From assembly GCF_001557215.1 (NCBI RefSeq), contig NZ_LSJM01000454.1, positions 20,997 to 84,996 of the forward strand: a stretch of DNA of 64,000 nt, written 5' to 3'. The notes beneath the pieces were generated by a model. The model saw only the letters and a list, made by a program, of their open reading frames with translations, was not told the origin of the DNA and searched no databases. The stretch is from Sphingomonas sp. CCH9-E2. Lineage in GTDB: Bacteria; Pseudomonadota; Alphaproteobacteria; Sphingomonadales; Sphingomonadaceae. Made by a program: the position numbers and the translations under genes. The first letter of the stretch is position 1; every line of letters begins with the position of its first letter. Of this stretch, positions 52,840-61,625 are shown in pieces.

Positions 52840-53714
52840 GACGCGGCCTGCCGCGCTTCGAGATAGGCGTCGACCATCGCCTGCTGGTCGGGACGGAGCG
52901 CGTCGATCGCACCGAGCGGTCGATCGGCGCCGTCGCCGAGCAGGACGGACGGGCACTGACCTTCGTAGTTGCCGAGGTTGGGGCGATGCTGGCGGTAGCC
53001 GACAAGCGCGGCGAGTTCCGGCGGAAAGCTGCGCGCGATCTCGGGCGGGTAGGCGAGCCACTGGTTCTCATAGGGCTTCAGCCAGCCGAGCGAATAGCCG
53101 ATGACGATGCCGCGCCGCACCTCGTCGGTGGTGTTCGCACCCGCGCCATGCAGGGTCGATCCGAGGAACAAGAGCGCATCGCCCGGCGCCATCTCGGCCG
53201 CGACCGGGGTGTTCGGAGGTTCGGGGGCGAGCGCGTTCGCTCCATGGCTGCTCGGCCAGACCATTGTCGCTCCGTTGGCGGCGGTGAAGTGGGTCAGCGG
53301 CCAAATCACATTGACCAGATACTCGGCCTCGCCCACGGGCGCTCGCCACATGTCCTGGTCGCGGTGCGGCATCTGCGCGGGCGCGCCGGGATGGATGCCG
53401 ATCGCCTGCGTGACGTTGAGCTGGATCCTGTCGCACCAGGGCGAGAGCAGCTTCTCAACGGTGGCGAGAATCCCTGGGTGCCGGACCAGCGCGGCGGCGT
53501 GCTCCGAGCGAATGAGCAGCCGCCCGAACCGCTTGGTTGTGGCACCGTAGAAGGCGCCCTCGCAGAAGGGCGTGCGCGCGAAATCCCCTGCGAGGTCCTG
53601 GTCGAGCGCAGCGATCGTCTCACGCGGCACTGCGCCGCGGATAATGCAATAGCCCTTTTCGCGCAGCTCGTCCGAGTGGTCCTGGACGACGGGAGGCGTC
53701 ATGGTCTCGATCAT
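52836..53714 (-). CDS. Phytanoyl-CoA dioxygenase (PhyH) family Fe/2-oxoglutarate oxygenase
   Basis: A 292-residue protein of the PhyH family. Its N-terminus HSDELREKGYCIIRGAVPRETIAALDQDL is typical. The Fe(II) site shows the H-x-D pair in AQMPHRDQDMW and the distal His in GSTLHGAGANTTDEVRRGIVIGYSLGW, with the Arg pair after it for 2-oxoglutarate. Such enzymes hydroxylate small molecules or acyl chains. It starts 13 bp after luxI on the same strand, so it may modify the acyl-homoserine lactone, its acyl precursor, or be a cargo enzyme; no substrate can be assigned. Confidence 0.88.
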   Translation of the reverse strand: MIETMTPPVVQDHSDELREKGYCIIRGAVPRETIAALDQDLAGDFARTPFCEGAFYGATTKRFGRLLIRSEHAAALVRHPGILATVEKLLSPWCDRIQLNVTQAIGIHPGAPAQMPHRDQDMWRAPVGEAEYLVNVIWPLTHFTAANGATMVWPSSHGANALAPEPPNTPVAAEMAPGDALLFLGSTLHGAGANTTDEVRRGIVIGYSLGWLKPYENQWLAYPPEIARSFPPELAALVGYRQHRPNLGNYEGQCPSVLLGDGADRPLGAIDALRPDQQAMVDAYLEARQAAS

Positions 53715-53727
53715 CGCGCCACTCCCT

Positions 53728-54345
53728 TCAGGCGGCCACGCGTGCGGCGGCATGGATGTCGATCGATGGCACGATCCCGGCGGCGGCGAGCTGCGCCGGG
53801 GTCTCCGCGTCGATCTCGATGCGCAGGGCGACGAGCATCGTGCCGCCGATGACGCGCGGCAGGCCGAGCGGGCGGCACCGCCAGCCGAACGCGAGGATCT
53901 GCTGGAACCAGGGCATTTCGGCGATCGCCGTGTAGGTTCTGATGCCGGCTCGCAGCGCATGCTCGGCCAGCCCCGCCACCAGCGTGTTGCGGGCCGCCCT
54001 GCGCTCGCGGGCGCTCAGCCCGCGGTCCAGGCAGAACCGGGTGATCTCGTAGACGCCTTCTCCACGCGGCGGCCCTTCCTCGCACAGCTCCGCATAGAAG
54101 CTGTCGAGGATGTGCGGGCGGGTCGTCGGCAGCAGGCGCGCCGAGGCGAAATGGCTGCCGTCCGGGTCGGCAAGGACCAGGTAGGTCGCGTGGGCGTCGT
54201 CGAACTGGTCGACCTCGTAGGTGCCGTCGATGACGGGCACGTCCCACTTGAGCAGATCGACGAACACGGACTTGCGGGCGGCGAACATGGCGCGGAACAC
54301 GCCGTCCGACGCCGGGCGCGCGGCCGTCTGCATGACATGAAGCAT
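53728..54345 (-). CDS. Acyl-homoserine-lactone synthase (LuxI family)
   Basis: A 205-residue autoinducer synthase using S-adenosylmethionine and an acyl-ACP or acyl-CoA. Conserved LuxI features include AARKSVFVDLLKWDVPVIDGTYEVDQFDDAHATYLVLAD (Arg, Phe, Trp and Asp of the active site), then SARLLPTTRPHIL and the EITRFCLDRG motif. It lies 78 bp downstream of the luxR gene and heads a luxI-phyH-gntR operon. A hairpin in front of it (54355-54380) contains its ribosome site. The acyl chain made cannot be predicted here. Confidence 0.92.
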   Translation of the reverse strand: MLHVMQTAARPASDGVFRAMFAARKSVFVDLLKWDVPVIDGTYEVDQFDDAHATYLVLADPDGSHFASARLLPTTRPHILDSFYAELCEEGPPRGEGVYEITRFCLDRGLSARERRAARNTLVAGLAEHALRAGIRTYTAIAEMPWFQQILAFGWRCRPLGLPRVIGGTMLVALRIEIDAETPAQLAAAGIVPSIDIHAAARVAA

Positions 54346-54354
54346 ATCTGGGCT

Positions 54355-54380
54355 CCCTTGGCTTCTTGGTTCGCCAAGGG
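54355..54380. promoter_or_regulatory. Inverted repeat overlapping the luxI ribosome site
   Basis: CCCTTGGC (54355-54362) and GCCAAGGG (54373-54380) are perfect 8-bp arms around a 10-nt spacer, just upstream of the luxI ATG. In the luxI mRNA the 3' arm includes the ribosome-binding bases AAGGGAG. The repeat could be a LuxR-type operator or a hairpin that hides the ribosome site. A second small palindrome, TTCCCGGAA, is at 54406-54414. Confidence 0.55.
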
Positions 54381-54423
54381 TCTGCGCGGACGGCCGCGCC
54401 CGCTATTCCCGGAAAGGGTAATA

Positions 54424-55176
54424 TCAGCGGCGGAAGATATCGGTGAAAGTGAGGGTTCCGTCGAACAGCGCCCGGATCGCCAGCAATGTTCGCTTGCTCA
54501 CCCCGTACCGCGCGCAGGCCAGCTTGATATGGCGCGCGACCGTTTCCTCGGTGACGCCAAGGATGCGGCTGATCTCCCAGTCGGTCTTGCCGCGCGCCGC
54601 CCACAGCAGGCAATCGCGCTGGCGGTCGGTGAGCGCCGGCGGCGGCGGCTTCGGCAGGTGGCCGCGCTCCGTCCACAGGCGCCGCGCGCCCTCGAAGGCG
54701 AAGGCGCCGGCAAGCTGGGCCATCGGCAGCAGGTCGGCGACGATCGGACGCCCGGCCTCGCTCGCGAACGAGCAGGAGCCGCGTGCCTCGCCCGGGACGT
54801 TCGCCGGAACCGTGAAGCCTTCGCCGATGCCTTCCTCGCGCCCCATCGCCAGCACGCGCCGGTCCTCGGCGGTCAGCGGGATCATCTCGGGCATCCGCGA
54901 CCAGCAGAAGCCGACGCTCGTCACGTGGCTCGCCCGGTGCACGGGATCGGACACGCCCAGCGCATTGCGGTCGTAATAGTCCGCCCACCTGGCGGGATAG
55001 TTGTGCAGGCGGATCGCCGTGCCCTCGGCGGCGAGCACGTCGACATGGTGCGTCAGCGCGAAATACTGGAAGCCGAGCTCGGTGGTGACCGCCTGCATCG
55101 CAGCGGCCAGGTCATCGACGTTCCTCACTTCCTCGACGATGCGGATGAACTGCATCGCCATCGCGTGCATGCCCAT
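54424..55176 (-). CDS. LuxR family quorum-sensing regulator
   Basis: About 250 residues. The autoinducer-binding domain occupies about 10-165 (LGFQYFALTHHVD... NYPARWADYYDRNALGVSDPVHRASHVTSVGFCWSRM, with the W-x-x-x-Y and D-P-V motifs contacting the lactone). The C-terminal GerE-type helix-turn-helix is PALTDRQRDCLLWAARGKTDWEISRILGVTEETVARHIKLACARYGVSKRTLLAIRAL. Several ATGs are clustered at 55155-55176; none has a clear ribosome site. It precedes luxI on the same strand and should respond to its product. Confidence 0.9.
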   Translation of the reverse strand: MGMHAMAMQFIRIVEEVRNVDDLAAAMQAVTTELGFQYFALTHHVDVLAAEGTAIRLHNYPARWADYYDRNALGVSDPVHRASHVTSVGFCWSRMPEMIPLTAEDRRVLAMGREEGIGEGFTVPANVPGEARGSCSFASEAGRPIVADLLPMAQLAGAFAFEGARRLWTERGHLPKPPPPALTDRQRDCLLWAARGKTDWEISRILGVTEETVARHIKLACARYGVSKRTLLAIRALFDGTLTFTDIFRR

Positions 55177-55430
55177 CGGGCAGCGACACGGCCCCGGGCG
55201 GCGTCTCAAGCCGCCGTCCGTCCCCGGGCCGCCCTTTCCCCTGACTTCGGGCTGGACGACGGGTTCTCAGGCCGTCCTCCGGCGACTCCTGCGAAAACTT
55301 CACACTATCATGCGGAATTCCAACGAAGAAGATGTTGCGCAAGATGGTGGATTTCCCCGCAAGCATTGCCTTGCCCGCTGCCGTCGCCGGCAAGTAGCTG
55401 GGATGCGCGGCCCGAGTTGCCCAGACCCGC

Positions 55431-56238
55431 ATGACCAGCGGGGCGAAAGACGAGGGCGCCGGCTGGTGGCGTGACGCTCGCAGATATACTCGGCTCCGTG
55501 GAATAGATCGCGCCGGCCTCATGTGGGAATGGCTGCGCCGGGACCCCGACTACATCGCCTGGTACACACGCGCGAGCGAGGCGACACGCGGTCCGGCGGC
55601 GGCCGGGCCGCCAATCGAGCCGGTCCAGTGGGGGCTCCACTTTCGCCGAGGACCCGGGCCGCCCCGCACCCGACGCCAGGATCATCTGGCACGCCGACCT
55701 CGATCCCGGCACGCTCCGCGTCATCGCCGTGCCGTCGGACCCTTCCGACCCGGACAGCATCCGGACCGAGCGCCTCGCGCCCTGGCTGGCGATCGCGACC
55801 GATGTGGAGGGGCGCGAGCACGCAGTGCTCTCCGACGGCTGGCACCGCATCCGCATCGATGTCGAGGAAGGCAGCATCGCTCGCGAGGAAGCGGTGCTGC
55901 TCCATTATCGCCTGCTTGGTGTCGCTTCCGCCGAGACCAGGATCCTGCCGCTCAGGCGCTTTCTCGAGTTGTGCCGCCACGGGCGCTTCGCCCGCTCGCT
56001 GTTTCCGCGCGATCCGCGCGTCGAGCGCTGGCTCACCGTCCTGCGCGTCCATGACGCGCTCGCCGCCGGCGCCAGCCAGCGCGAGATCGGCGCCGCGCTT
56101 TTCGGCGAGGACCGCATCCTGCTCGACTGGACCGACAGCGCTGACTCGCTCCGCTCACGGGTCCGGCGCCTCGTCCGCGATGCAAGGAGGATGGCGGGCG
56201 GCGGTTACCGGCGGCTTCTCATGGGAAAGCGGGGGTAG
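55431..56238 (+). pseudogene. DUF6499/DUF2285 DNA-binding-type protein, single-base frameshift
   Basis: The N-terminal part (WWRDARRYTRLRGIDRAGLMWEWLRRDPDYIAWY) is the DUF6499 domain. The C-terminal part (RLAPWLAIATDVEGREHAVL... FLELCRHGRFARSLFPRDPRVERWLTVLRVHDALAAGASQREIGAALFGED) is DUF2285. They lie in different frames. Removing one T from TTT at 55641-55643 joins them as GLHF-AEDPGRP, giving a normal 268-residue protein. The pair is a common accessory gene of alphaproteobacterial integrative elements, probably regulatory. It is either a recent pseudogene, a sequencing error, or a real frameshift; alternatively the DUF2285 part starts at the ATG at 55729. Confidence 0.8.
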
Positions 56239-56364
56239 TTCGGGTGACGCATCCTTGCCTGCGATCGCTGACATCGATCCCGAACGAGGCTCCAATTGGC
56301 CGCGATCGGGCACTTTTGGGCCGCAGCCGATGGTCTCTCGACGCTCGAACTTTGGCGAGACGCA

Positions 56365-57384
56365 TTACGTCGGCTCGGACGTGTGCTGAGTTATTGTCGA
56401 CAGGAACATGAACGTACCGACTAGCCCCTGCCTTGCCTCTGCAGGCGAGACGTTGGCATGAACGCCCTTAGAAGCGAGATCGTTCAAGCGCCGCATGAAC
56501 GCGCTGAGCAATTCCAGCTCTGCCTTAGCCAAGTCCCGCCCGGTGGATGCGGCCATCCTGGTCGCGAGATACTCGTTCAATCGATTGAGATACCGCTCAT
56601 CGCCTAGATCCCGCTCTTTTCCGTCTGAACATACGACGGGCTCGCTTCGCGGCGGATAGAAGTGATCAGCGGCGGCCTTCAAAGCACGTCGGATTTCGGT
56701 GAGTGCCAAGGCCCCGTCCTCGGCATCCGACGATGAGGCCAGAGTCGAAGCCTTCTGGAGCTTCTGATAGACATCGACGTCCCTGTCCTTGAAGTAGTTG
56801 TTTACGTCGTTCTCGACCGCCCAAAGGAATGCTTGATTGCGCTCCTGAGCTGCCAACTGCTTCTCTATCTGAATCGCGTAATTCAGACACCGGGTCTTCA
56901 GACGCGACTTGATCGTGTTAAGCGCCGAGATGCGCAGTCGGATTTCGGCACGTTGTCGATTGGCGGAGTCATGAAACGCGGCTGCGTCGAACGCATGTAG
57001 TCCTGCGGGTGGAGAGAGGTCCCGAAGCGTACCTTCCCACTGCGACAGCTCCGCATCGATCTCCCCCGCTGCGACCTTCAAGACATTTCGTCCCTCTACG
57101 CCATCGTTCGAGGGGAAGGAGAAATCTAGGGTGTGGATTTCAAGCCAGCGCTCGAAGGAATGCTCGAAGATGAACTTTCCCGCATCCTTTTTCAGATGCT
57201 GGGTGTCGTCGTAGATCATGCGCCCGACCTCCTCCTTCTTAGGATAGAGTTCACGCAGAAAGAAGGCGGCGTTCAGGTGATCTTGCGCAGACCGCGCAAC
57301 CCTGAGGCAGGCCATCGTCGCCGCCTCGACGTTGTCGTTCTCGAGATGCTCGAAGATTCGAGTGATGCTTTTGCTGAAATCCAT
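56365..57384 (-). CDS. Unrecognised cargo protein, helical
   Basis: A 339-residue protein with an ordinary ATG start and no signal peptide or membrane helix. It is charged and helical, with coiled-coil-like stretches around residues 140-185 (RQRAEIRLRISALNTIKSRLKTRCLNYAIQIEKQLAAQERNQ). The C-terminal 60 residues (LAKAELELLSAFMRRLNDLASKGVHANVSPAEARQGLVGTFMFLS) vaguely resemble HEPN-type endings, but the RX4-6H motif is not met. Base composition is visibly less GC-rich than neighbours, which suggests separate acquisition. In a mobile element this could be an anti-phage or abortive-infection gene, but that is only a guess from location. Confidence 0.75.
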   Translation of the reverse strand: MDFSKSITRIFEHLENDNVEAATMACLRVARSAQDHLNAAFFLRELYPKKEEVGRMIYDDTQHLKKDAGKFIFEHSFERWLEIHTLDFSFPSNDGVEGRNVLKVAAGEIDAELSQWEGTLRDLSPPAGLHAFDAAAFHDSANRQRAEIRLRISALNTIKSRLKTRCLNYAIQIEKQLAAQERNQAFLWAVENDVNNYFKDRDVDVYQKLQKASTLASSSDAEDGALALTEIRRALKAAADHFYPPRSEPVVCSDGKERDLGDERYLNRLNEYLATRMAASTGRDLAKAELELLSAFMRRLNDLASKGVHANVSPAEARQGLVGTFMFLSTITQHTSEPT

Positions 57385-57857
57385 AGGTCCAACTAATGGT
57401 TATCCTCGACGCCGCCTAGACGCACGAAACGTCTGCGCCTCGCGCTTCGGGTGGGGAGACATGCGTGAGTCTCAATAGCCCTCTAACGGGGAGGGTTGGC
57501 GCCTCGCGCGTGCCGCGCGACCGCGCTCTACGGCTCGGGCAATGCCCCTCGCCGCCGAGTCCAGCTGTCGCAGGTCTCGGCCTGGCGGTAACGATCACTG
57601 GCGCGTGAAGCGGTCGCCGCGCTCGCGCGCGGCGGCGCTGCTTGTGGCCTCTCCCGGATGCGCGGGAGTGGGCGGCGCTCCCTCCTAGGCGCGGGCGCGG
57701 CGGCGGCAAGCCGGCCCCTGGCCGGCTCCTTCACTGTCGTTGCGGCCCTTCGGGTGCCGCCGCCGCTCGGGCCCGCGCCTTTCCGGTCGCCTCTCGCCGC
57801 CCACCCCCGCTTTCCGGGGAGGCCATGCGGTTTTTTGGGCGGGAAGGAGGCGAGCCA
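57385..57857. other. Gene-free GC-rich stretch before the mobile-element genes
   Basis: About 470 bp without a supportable gene. Frames stay open on both strands because of high GC, but none shows a family sequence. The region should carry the promoter for the rightward ardC operon; no clear promoter boxes were found. It ends with GGAAGGAGG, the ribosome site of the ArdC-like gene. Confidence 0.5.
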
Positions 57858-58835
57858 ATGCGTGCAACCCCCAACCGTCGCCCCGCGCGGAAGCCGAAGG
57901 CAGGCCCCGGCCAGCCGCAAGCGCAGCCCGAGGCGCGCGCCAGCCTCTATGACGAGGTGACGCGCCGGATCATCGCCGAGCTTGAGGCCGGGCGCTTCCC
58001 CTGGGTCCAGCCTTGGGGCCGGGCCGAGGGCACCGGACCCACGCCCGGCCTGCCGCGCAACGCGCTCACCGGCCGCACCTATTCCGGCGTCAACGTGCTG
58101 ATCCTCTGGGGCGCGGTGATCGAGCAGGGCTTCCCGAGCCAAGGCTGGCTGACCTTCCGGCAGGCGCTCGAGGCGGGGGGCAACGTCCGCAAGGGCGAGC
58201 GCGGCACGACCGTCGTCTATGCCGACCGCTTCACCCCCGAAGCCGAGAAGGAGCGCGCGCGCGAGGCGGGCGAGGAAGCCCGCGCCATTCCGTTCCTCAA
58301 GCGCTTCACCGTGTTCAACGTCGCCCAGTGCGAGGGGCTTCGGCCCGGCCTCGCACCCGAGCCGGTGCCGCTTCCAGAGCGCGAAATCGTGCCGCTCGCC
58401 GAGGAAGTGATCGCCGCCAGCGGCGTCGACTTCCGCGTCGGCGGGACCAAGGCATTCTACGTGCCATCGGCCGACTACGTGCAGGTCCCGCCGCAGCCTG
58501 CCTTCTTCGAGCAGGTCAACTACTACCGCACCTGCCTGCACGAACTGACCCACGCGACCGGCCATCCCTCGCGGCTCGGGCGCAACCAGACCGGGGCGTT
58601 CGGCAGCAAGGATTATGCGCGCGAGGAACTGGTCGCCGAAATGGGCGCGGCTTTCCTGTGCGCGAGCCTCGGCATCGTGCCGACCGTCCGCCATGCCGAC
58701 TATCTGGCGGGCTGGCTCGACGTGCTGCGCGAGGACAATCGCGCGATCTTCCGCGCCGCCGGGCAAGCCAGCAAGGCCGCAGACTGGCTGCTCGCCCGCC
58801 ACCGCGAGGGGCGGGAAGGGAGGCAGGCGGCATGA
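57858..58835 (+). CDS. ArdC-like antirestriction protein (zincin metallopeptidase)
   Basis: A 325-residue protein with an N-terminal ssDNA-binding ArdC domain (about 28-150: SLYDEVTRRIIAELEAGRFPWVQPWG... PRNALTGRTYSGVNVLILWGAV... WLTFRQALEAGGNVRKGERGT) and a C-terminal zincin domain with HELTHATGH at about 228-236, then EELVAEMGAAFLC. ArdC proteins are exported with or expressed on conjugative DNA and protect it from restriction. The ATG at 57858 has a strong GGAGG site; longer in-frame starts exist. The stop overlaps the DUF2958 start (ATGA). Confidence 0.9.
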   Translation: MRATPNRRPARKPKAGPGQPQAQPEARASLYDEVTRRIIAELEAGRFPWVQPWGRAEGTGPTPGLPRNALTGRTYSGVNVLILWGAVIEQGFPSQGWLTFRQALEAGGNVRKGERGTTVVYADRFTPEAEKERAREAGEEARAIPFLKRFTVFNVAQCEGLRPGLAPEPVPLPEREIVPLAEEVIAASGVDFRVGGTKAFYVPSADYVQVPPQPAFFEQVNYYRTCLHELTHATGHPSRLGRNQTGAFGSKDYAREELVAEMGAAFLCASLGIVPTVRHADYLAGWLDVLREDNRAIFRAAGQASKAADWLLARHREGREGRQAA

Positions 58836-59272
58836 TCCTCCTGACCCCCGACCTGCGGCTGGCGCTGCGCGCCAACGCCAACGCCCGCCGCGCCGCCGTG
58901 CGCTTGCGCCAGCCCGAGCCGGACCCCGTTCCGGTGCTCAAGCTGTTCAATCCGCTGGGCGCGGGGACATGGCTCGCAACCGAGCTTGGCGAGGACGGCG
59001 ACGCGCTGTTCGGCCTCGCCAACCTCGGGTTCGGATGCCCCGAGCTCGGCTATTTCAGCCTGTCCGAGATCGCATCGCTGCGCCTGCCCTACGGCCTCGG
59101 CATCGATCGCGACCTCCTGTTCCGCACCCGGCGCCCGCTATCGCAGTGGGCCGAGGCGGCGCGCGCCGCCGGCTCGATTCCCGCCGCAGAGCTGATGTTT
59201 CGCCACGCGGCCCGCCATGGCCGTGCGGCATCCGACCTTCCGCCTGCCTCGCATGACGATGGAGGCGGTTGA
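58832..59272 (+). CDS. DUF2958 family protein
   Basis: A 146-residue protein. The family pattern is clear: MILLTPDLRLALRANA, then VLKLFNPLGAGTWLATELGEDGDALFGLANLGFGCPELGYFSLSEIASLRLPYGLGIDRDLLF. DUF2958 genes accompany ArdC and ParB-like genes on plasmids and integrative elements; their function is not known. It overlaps the ardC-like gene by 4 bp and is followed after 91 bp by the ParB-like gene. Confidence 0.88.
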   Translation: MILLTPDLRLALRANANARRAAVRLRQPEPDPVPVLKLFNPLGAGTWLATELGEDGDALFGLANLGFGCPELGYFSLSEIASLRLPYGLGIDRDLLFRTRRPLSQWAEAARAAGSIPAAELMFRHAARHGRAASDLPPASHDDGGG

Positions 59273-59363
59273 CGCGGGCGGCGCGTCCCGCCGCCGACCA
59301 ATGCCGGTCCGTCCCGGCTTGCCATCCCTCGGACGGACCGGCGCTCTTGAAGGAGCAAGTGCC

Positions 59364-61190
59364 ATGAAACTCGATTTTCTTGCCCTAGACAAGCTGGCCG
59401 TCAGCAAGGCCAACATGCGCTACGCCAAGCGCCCGCCCGACGTGTCGGACATCCTGCCGACCGTCCGCGCACGCGGCGTGCTCGTGCCGCTGATCGTGCG
59501 CGCCAACGGCGAGCCCGATGCGTTCGAGATCGTCGCCGGAAGGCGGCGCTTCCACGCGGCGCGGATCATCGCGGACGAGACAGGTCAGGCCGAGCCGCTT
59601 CCGTGCGCGATCCTCGACGCGGGCGACGATGCCGCCGCCATCGAAGCCTCGCTGATCGAGAACTTGGCAAGGCTCGACCCGGACGAGGTGACCCAGTGGG
59701 ACACCTTCACCCGGCTGGTCAGGGAAGGCCGCACGGTGGACGACATTGCCGCCACCTTCGGCCTGCCCGAGCTTGCCGTGCGGCGCGTGCTCGCGCTCGG
59801 CAACCTGCTCCCGCGCATCCGCGCGATGTATGCACGGCAAGAGATCGACCGCGCGACCGTCCGCCACCTGACGCTCGCCAGCAAGAGCCAGCAGCGGGCA
59901 TGGCTCGCGCTCGCCGACGATCCCGACGCCTACCTGCCGACCGGCTACCAGTTGAAGGCGTGGCTGTTCGGCGGCCAGTCGATCAGCACCCGCCATGCGC
60001 TGTTCGACGTTGCCGCGAGCGGGCTTGCCGTCGTCGCCGACCTGTTCGGAGAGGACAGCTATTTCGCCGATGCCGACGCTTTCTGGACGCAGCAGGAAGC
60101 CGCCATCGAAGCGCGGCGCGCGCAATATCTCGACGCCGGATGGGCCGACGCGGTGATCGTCCCGCCGAGCGAGCATTTCCAGAGCTGGGAGTACGAGAAG
60201 GCGCCCAAGCGCAAGGGCGGGCGGGTCTATATCGACGTGCGCGCCAGCGGCGAGGTGATCTTCCACGAGGGCTACCTGTCGCGCGCCGAGGCCCGGCGCA
60301 TCGCGCGCGGCGAGCAGGTCGAGCCTCCGGCCAAGCCGCCCCGCCCGGAGGTCAGCGGCCCGATGCAGGCCTATATCGACCTGCATCGCCGCGCGGCTGC
60401 GCGCGCGGCGCTGCTCGCCCATCCGGGCGTGGCGCTGCGCCTCATGCTCGCCCACGCCATCGCCGGCTCGCCCCTGTGGAGCGTCCGCGCCGAGCCGCAG
60501 ACGGCGCGCAGCGACGAGACCCGCGAAAGCGTCGAGACCTCGCGCGGCGAGACTCTGTTCGACGAGCGCCGCCGCGCGGTCCTCGCCCTGCTCGGCTTCT
60601 CGCCCGACGAGCCGACCGTGGTCGAAGGCAGGCCCGAAGGCGCGGACGGCGACACGCTCGCGGCGATCTTCTGGCGGCTGCTCGACCTGCCCGATGCGGC
60701 GGTCATGGACGCCGTCGCGGTCGTCATGGGCGAGAGCCTCGCCGCCGGGAGCGCGGCGGTCGAGGCGGTGGGGCTGCATATCGGCCTCGACATGGCCGAC
60801 TGGTGGCAGGCCGACCCGGCCTTCTTCGAGCTGGCGCGCGACCGCGAGGTGCTCGCCGCGCTCGTCGCCGAGGTCGCGGGCGAGGCGGTCGCCAGCGCCA
60901 ACGCCCGCGAGAAGGGCAAGACCCTGAAGCGCATCGTCTCCGACTGCCTTGCGGGCGAAAACGGGCGCGCGAAGCGCGAGCGCTGGGTGCCGCGGTGGAT
61001 GGCCTTCCCGCCCGCCGCCTACACGCAGCGCGGCGGCGTCGGCACGGTGCGCGCGCATGCGCTCGCCGAGGCCGCGCGCGCTCCGGTCGAGCAGCCCGCG
61101 CCGCCCGCGCCGGACGCCGGGGCGCTGTCGCCGGAGCCCGAATGCGAGCCCGTGCCCGAAGCCGCCGAGCCGGCCCCGCTCGCGGCCTGA
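59364..61190 (+). CDS. ParB/RepB/KorB-like nuclease or partition protein
   Basis: A 608-residue protein. The ParB/sulfiredoxin fold covers residues 1-100 (LDKLAVSKANMRYAKRPPDVSDILPTVRARGVLVPLIVR... FEIVAGRRRFHAARII), then the IENLARLDPDEVTQWDTFTRLV motif and a helix-turn-helix (TVDDIAATFGLPELAVRRVLALGNLLP). The remaining 400 residues are a plasmid-type extension ending in a Pro/Glu-rich tail. Such proteins act as partition or transcriptional regulators on mobile elements. The ATG at 59364 has GAAGGAGC upstream and is preferred over the longer frame. Confidence 0.88.
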   Translation: MKLDFLALDKLAVSKANMRYAKRPPDVSDILPTVRARGVLVPLIVRANGEPDAFEIVAGRRRFHAARIIADETGQAEPLPCAILDAGDDAAAIEASLIENLARLDPDEVTQWDTFTRLVREGRTVDDIAATFGLPELAVRRVLALGNLLPRIRAMYARQEIDRATVRHLTLASKSQQRAWLALADDPDAYLPTGYQLKAWLFGGQSISTRHALFDVAASGLAVVADLFGEDSYFADADAFWTQQEAAIEARRAQYLDAGWADAVIVPPSEHFQSWEYEKAPKRKGGRVYIDVRASGEVIFHEGYLSRAEARRIARGEQVEPPAKPPRPEVSGPMQAYIDLHRRAAARAALLAHPGVALRLMLAHAIAGSPLWSVRAEPQTARSDETRESVETSRGETLFDERRRAVLALLGFSPDEPTVVEGRPEGADGDTLAAIFWRLLDLPDAAVMDAVAVVMGESLAAGSAAVEAVGLHIGLDMADWWQADPAFFELARDREVLAALVAEVAGEAVASANAREKGKTLKRIVSDCLAGENGRAKRERWVPRWMAFPPAAYTQRGGVGTVRAHALAEAARAPVEQPAPPAPDAGALSPEPECEPVPEAAEPAPLAA

Positions 61191-61363
61191 ACCTTGAGGC
61201 GGGGCGGTGAACCGCCCCGCCTCTCCTGCGGATTGGCGCGAAATCCGGCCGCGCGCCTCGGCCGGGCACCGGGTGGACAGCGCCCCGCGCTGTCCAGGCC
61301 AAGCCGGGGTTGGCCGACCCGATGCGCCTCGGCGCGCGACCGGCAACCAAGGAGGCAAGTCAA

Positions 61364-61576
61364 ATGGCAAGGGAGGTAATGGAGCGCTGGATGCCGGGCA
61401 CGCTCGCGGAACTGCGCGACGCGCTCGACGAGATGATCGGCCAGGTGTTCGAGAACGGCGAGGGCAATCTCGAGGCGGTCTACGTGGACGTGCGCGATCT
61501 CGCGCTGGTCAAGGAGACACTGACGGATGGTTCCGTCGTCTTCAACGTCGTCGTGCGGGAAAGGGCTGGAGGATGA
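61364..61576 (+). CDS. Small hypothetical protein
   Basis: A 70-residue acidic protein, MAREVMERWMPGTLAELRDA onward, without membrane segments or a known motif. AAGGAGG upstream gives a good ribosome site. It sits between the ParB-like gene and the RES/Xre module. No function is suggested by its sequence. Confidence 0.6.
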   Translation: MAREVMERWMPGTLAELRDALDEMIGQVFENGEGNLEAVYVDVRDLALVKETLTDGSVVFNVVVRERAGG

Positions 61577-61596
61577 GCAACGGCCAGGAGTATATA

Positions 61597-61625
61597 TTGC
61601 CATTTGGCATTATTTTGCCTATATG
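61597..61625 (+). promoter_or_regulatory. Sigma-70 promoter of the Xre/RES toxin-antitoxin operon
   Basis: TTGCCA (61597-61602), a 17-bp spacer and TATATG (61620-61625) form a near-consensus housekeeping promoter about 20 bp before the antitoxin ATG. The region is strikingly AT-rich compared with its surroundings. Confidence 0.7.

Noticed and set aside
59385..61370. 661-codon open frame antisense to the ParB-like gene
   Set aside because: Mirrors the ParB-like gene. Arg/Gly/His-rich, with no motif and no ribosome site.
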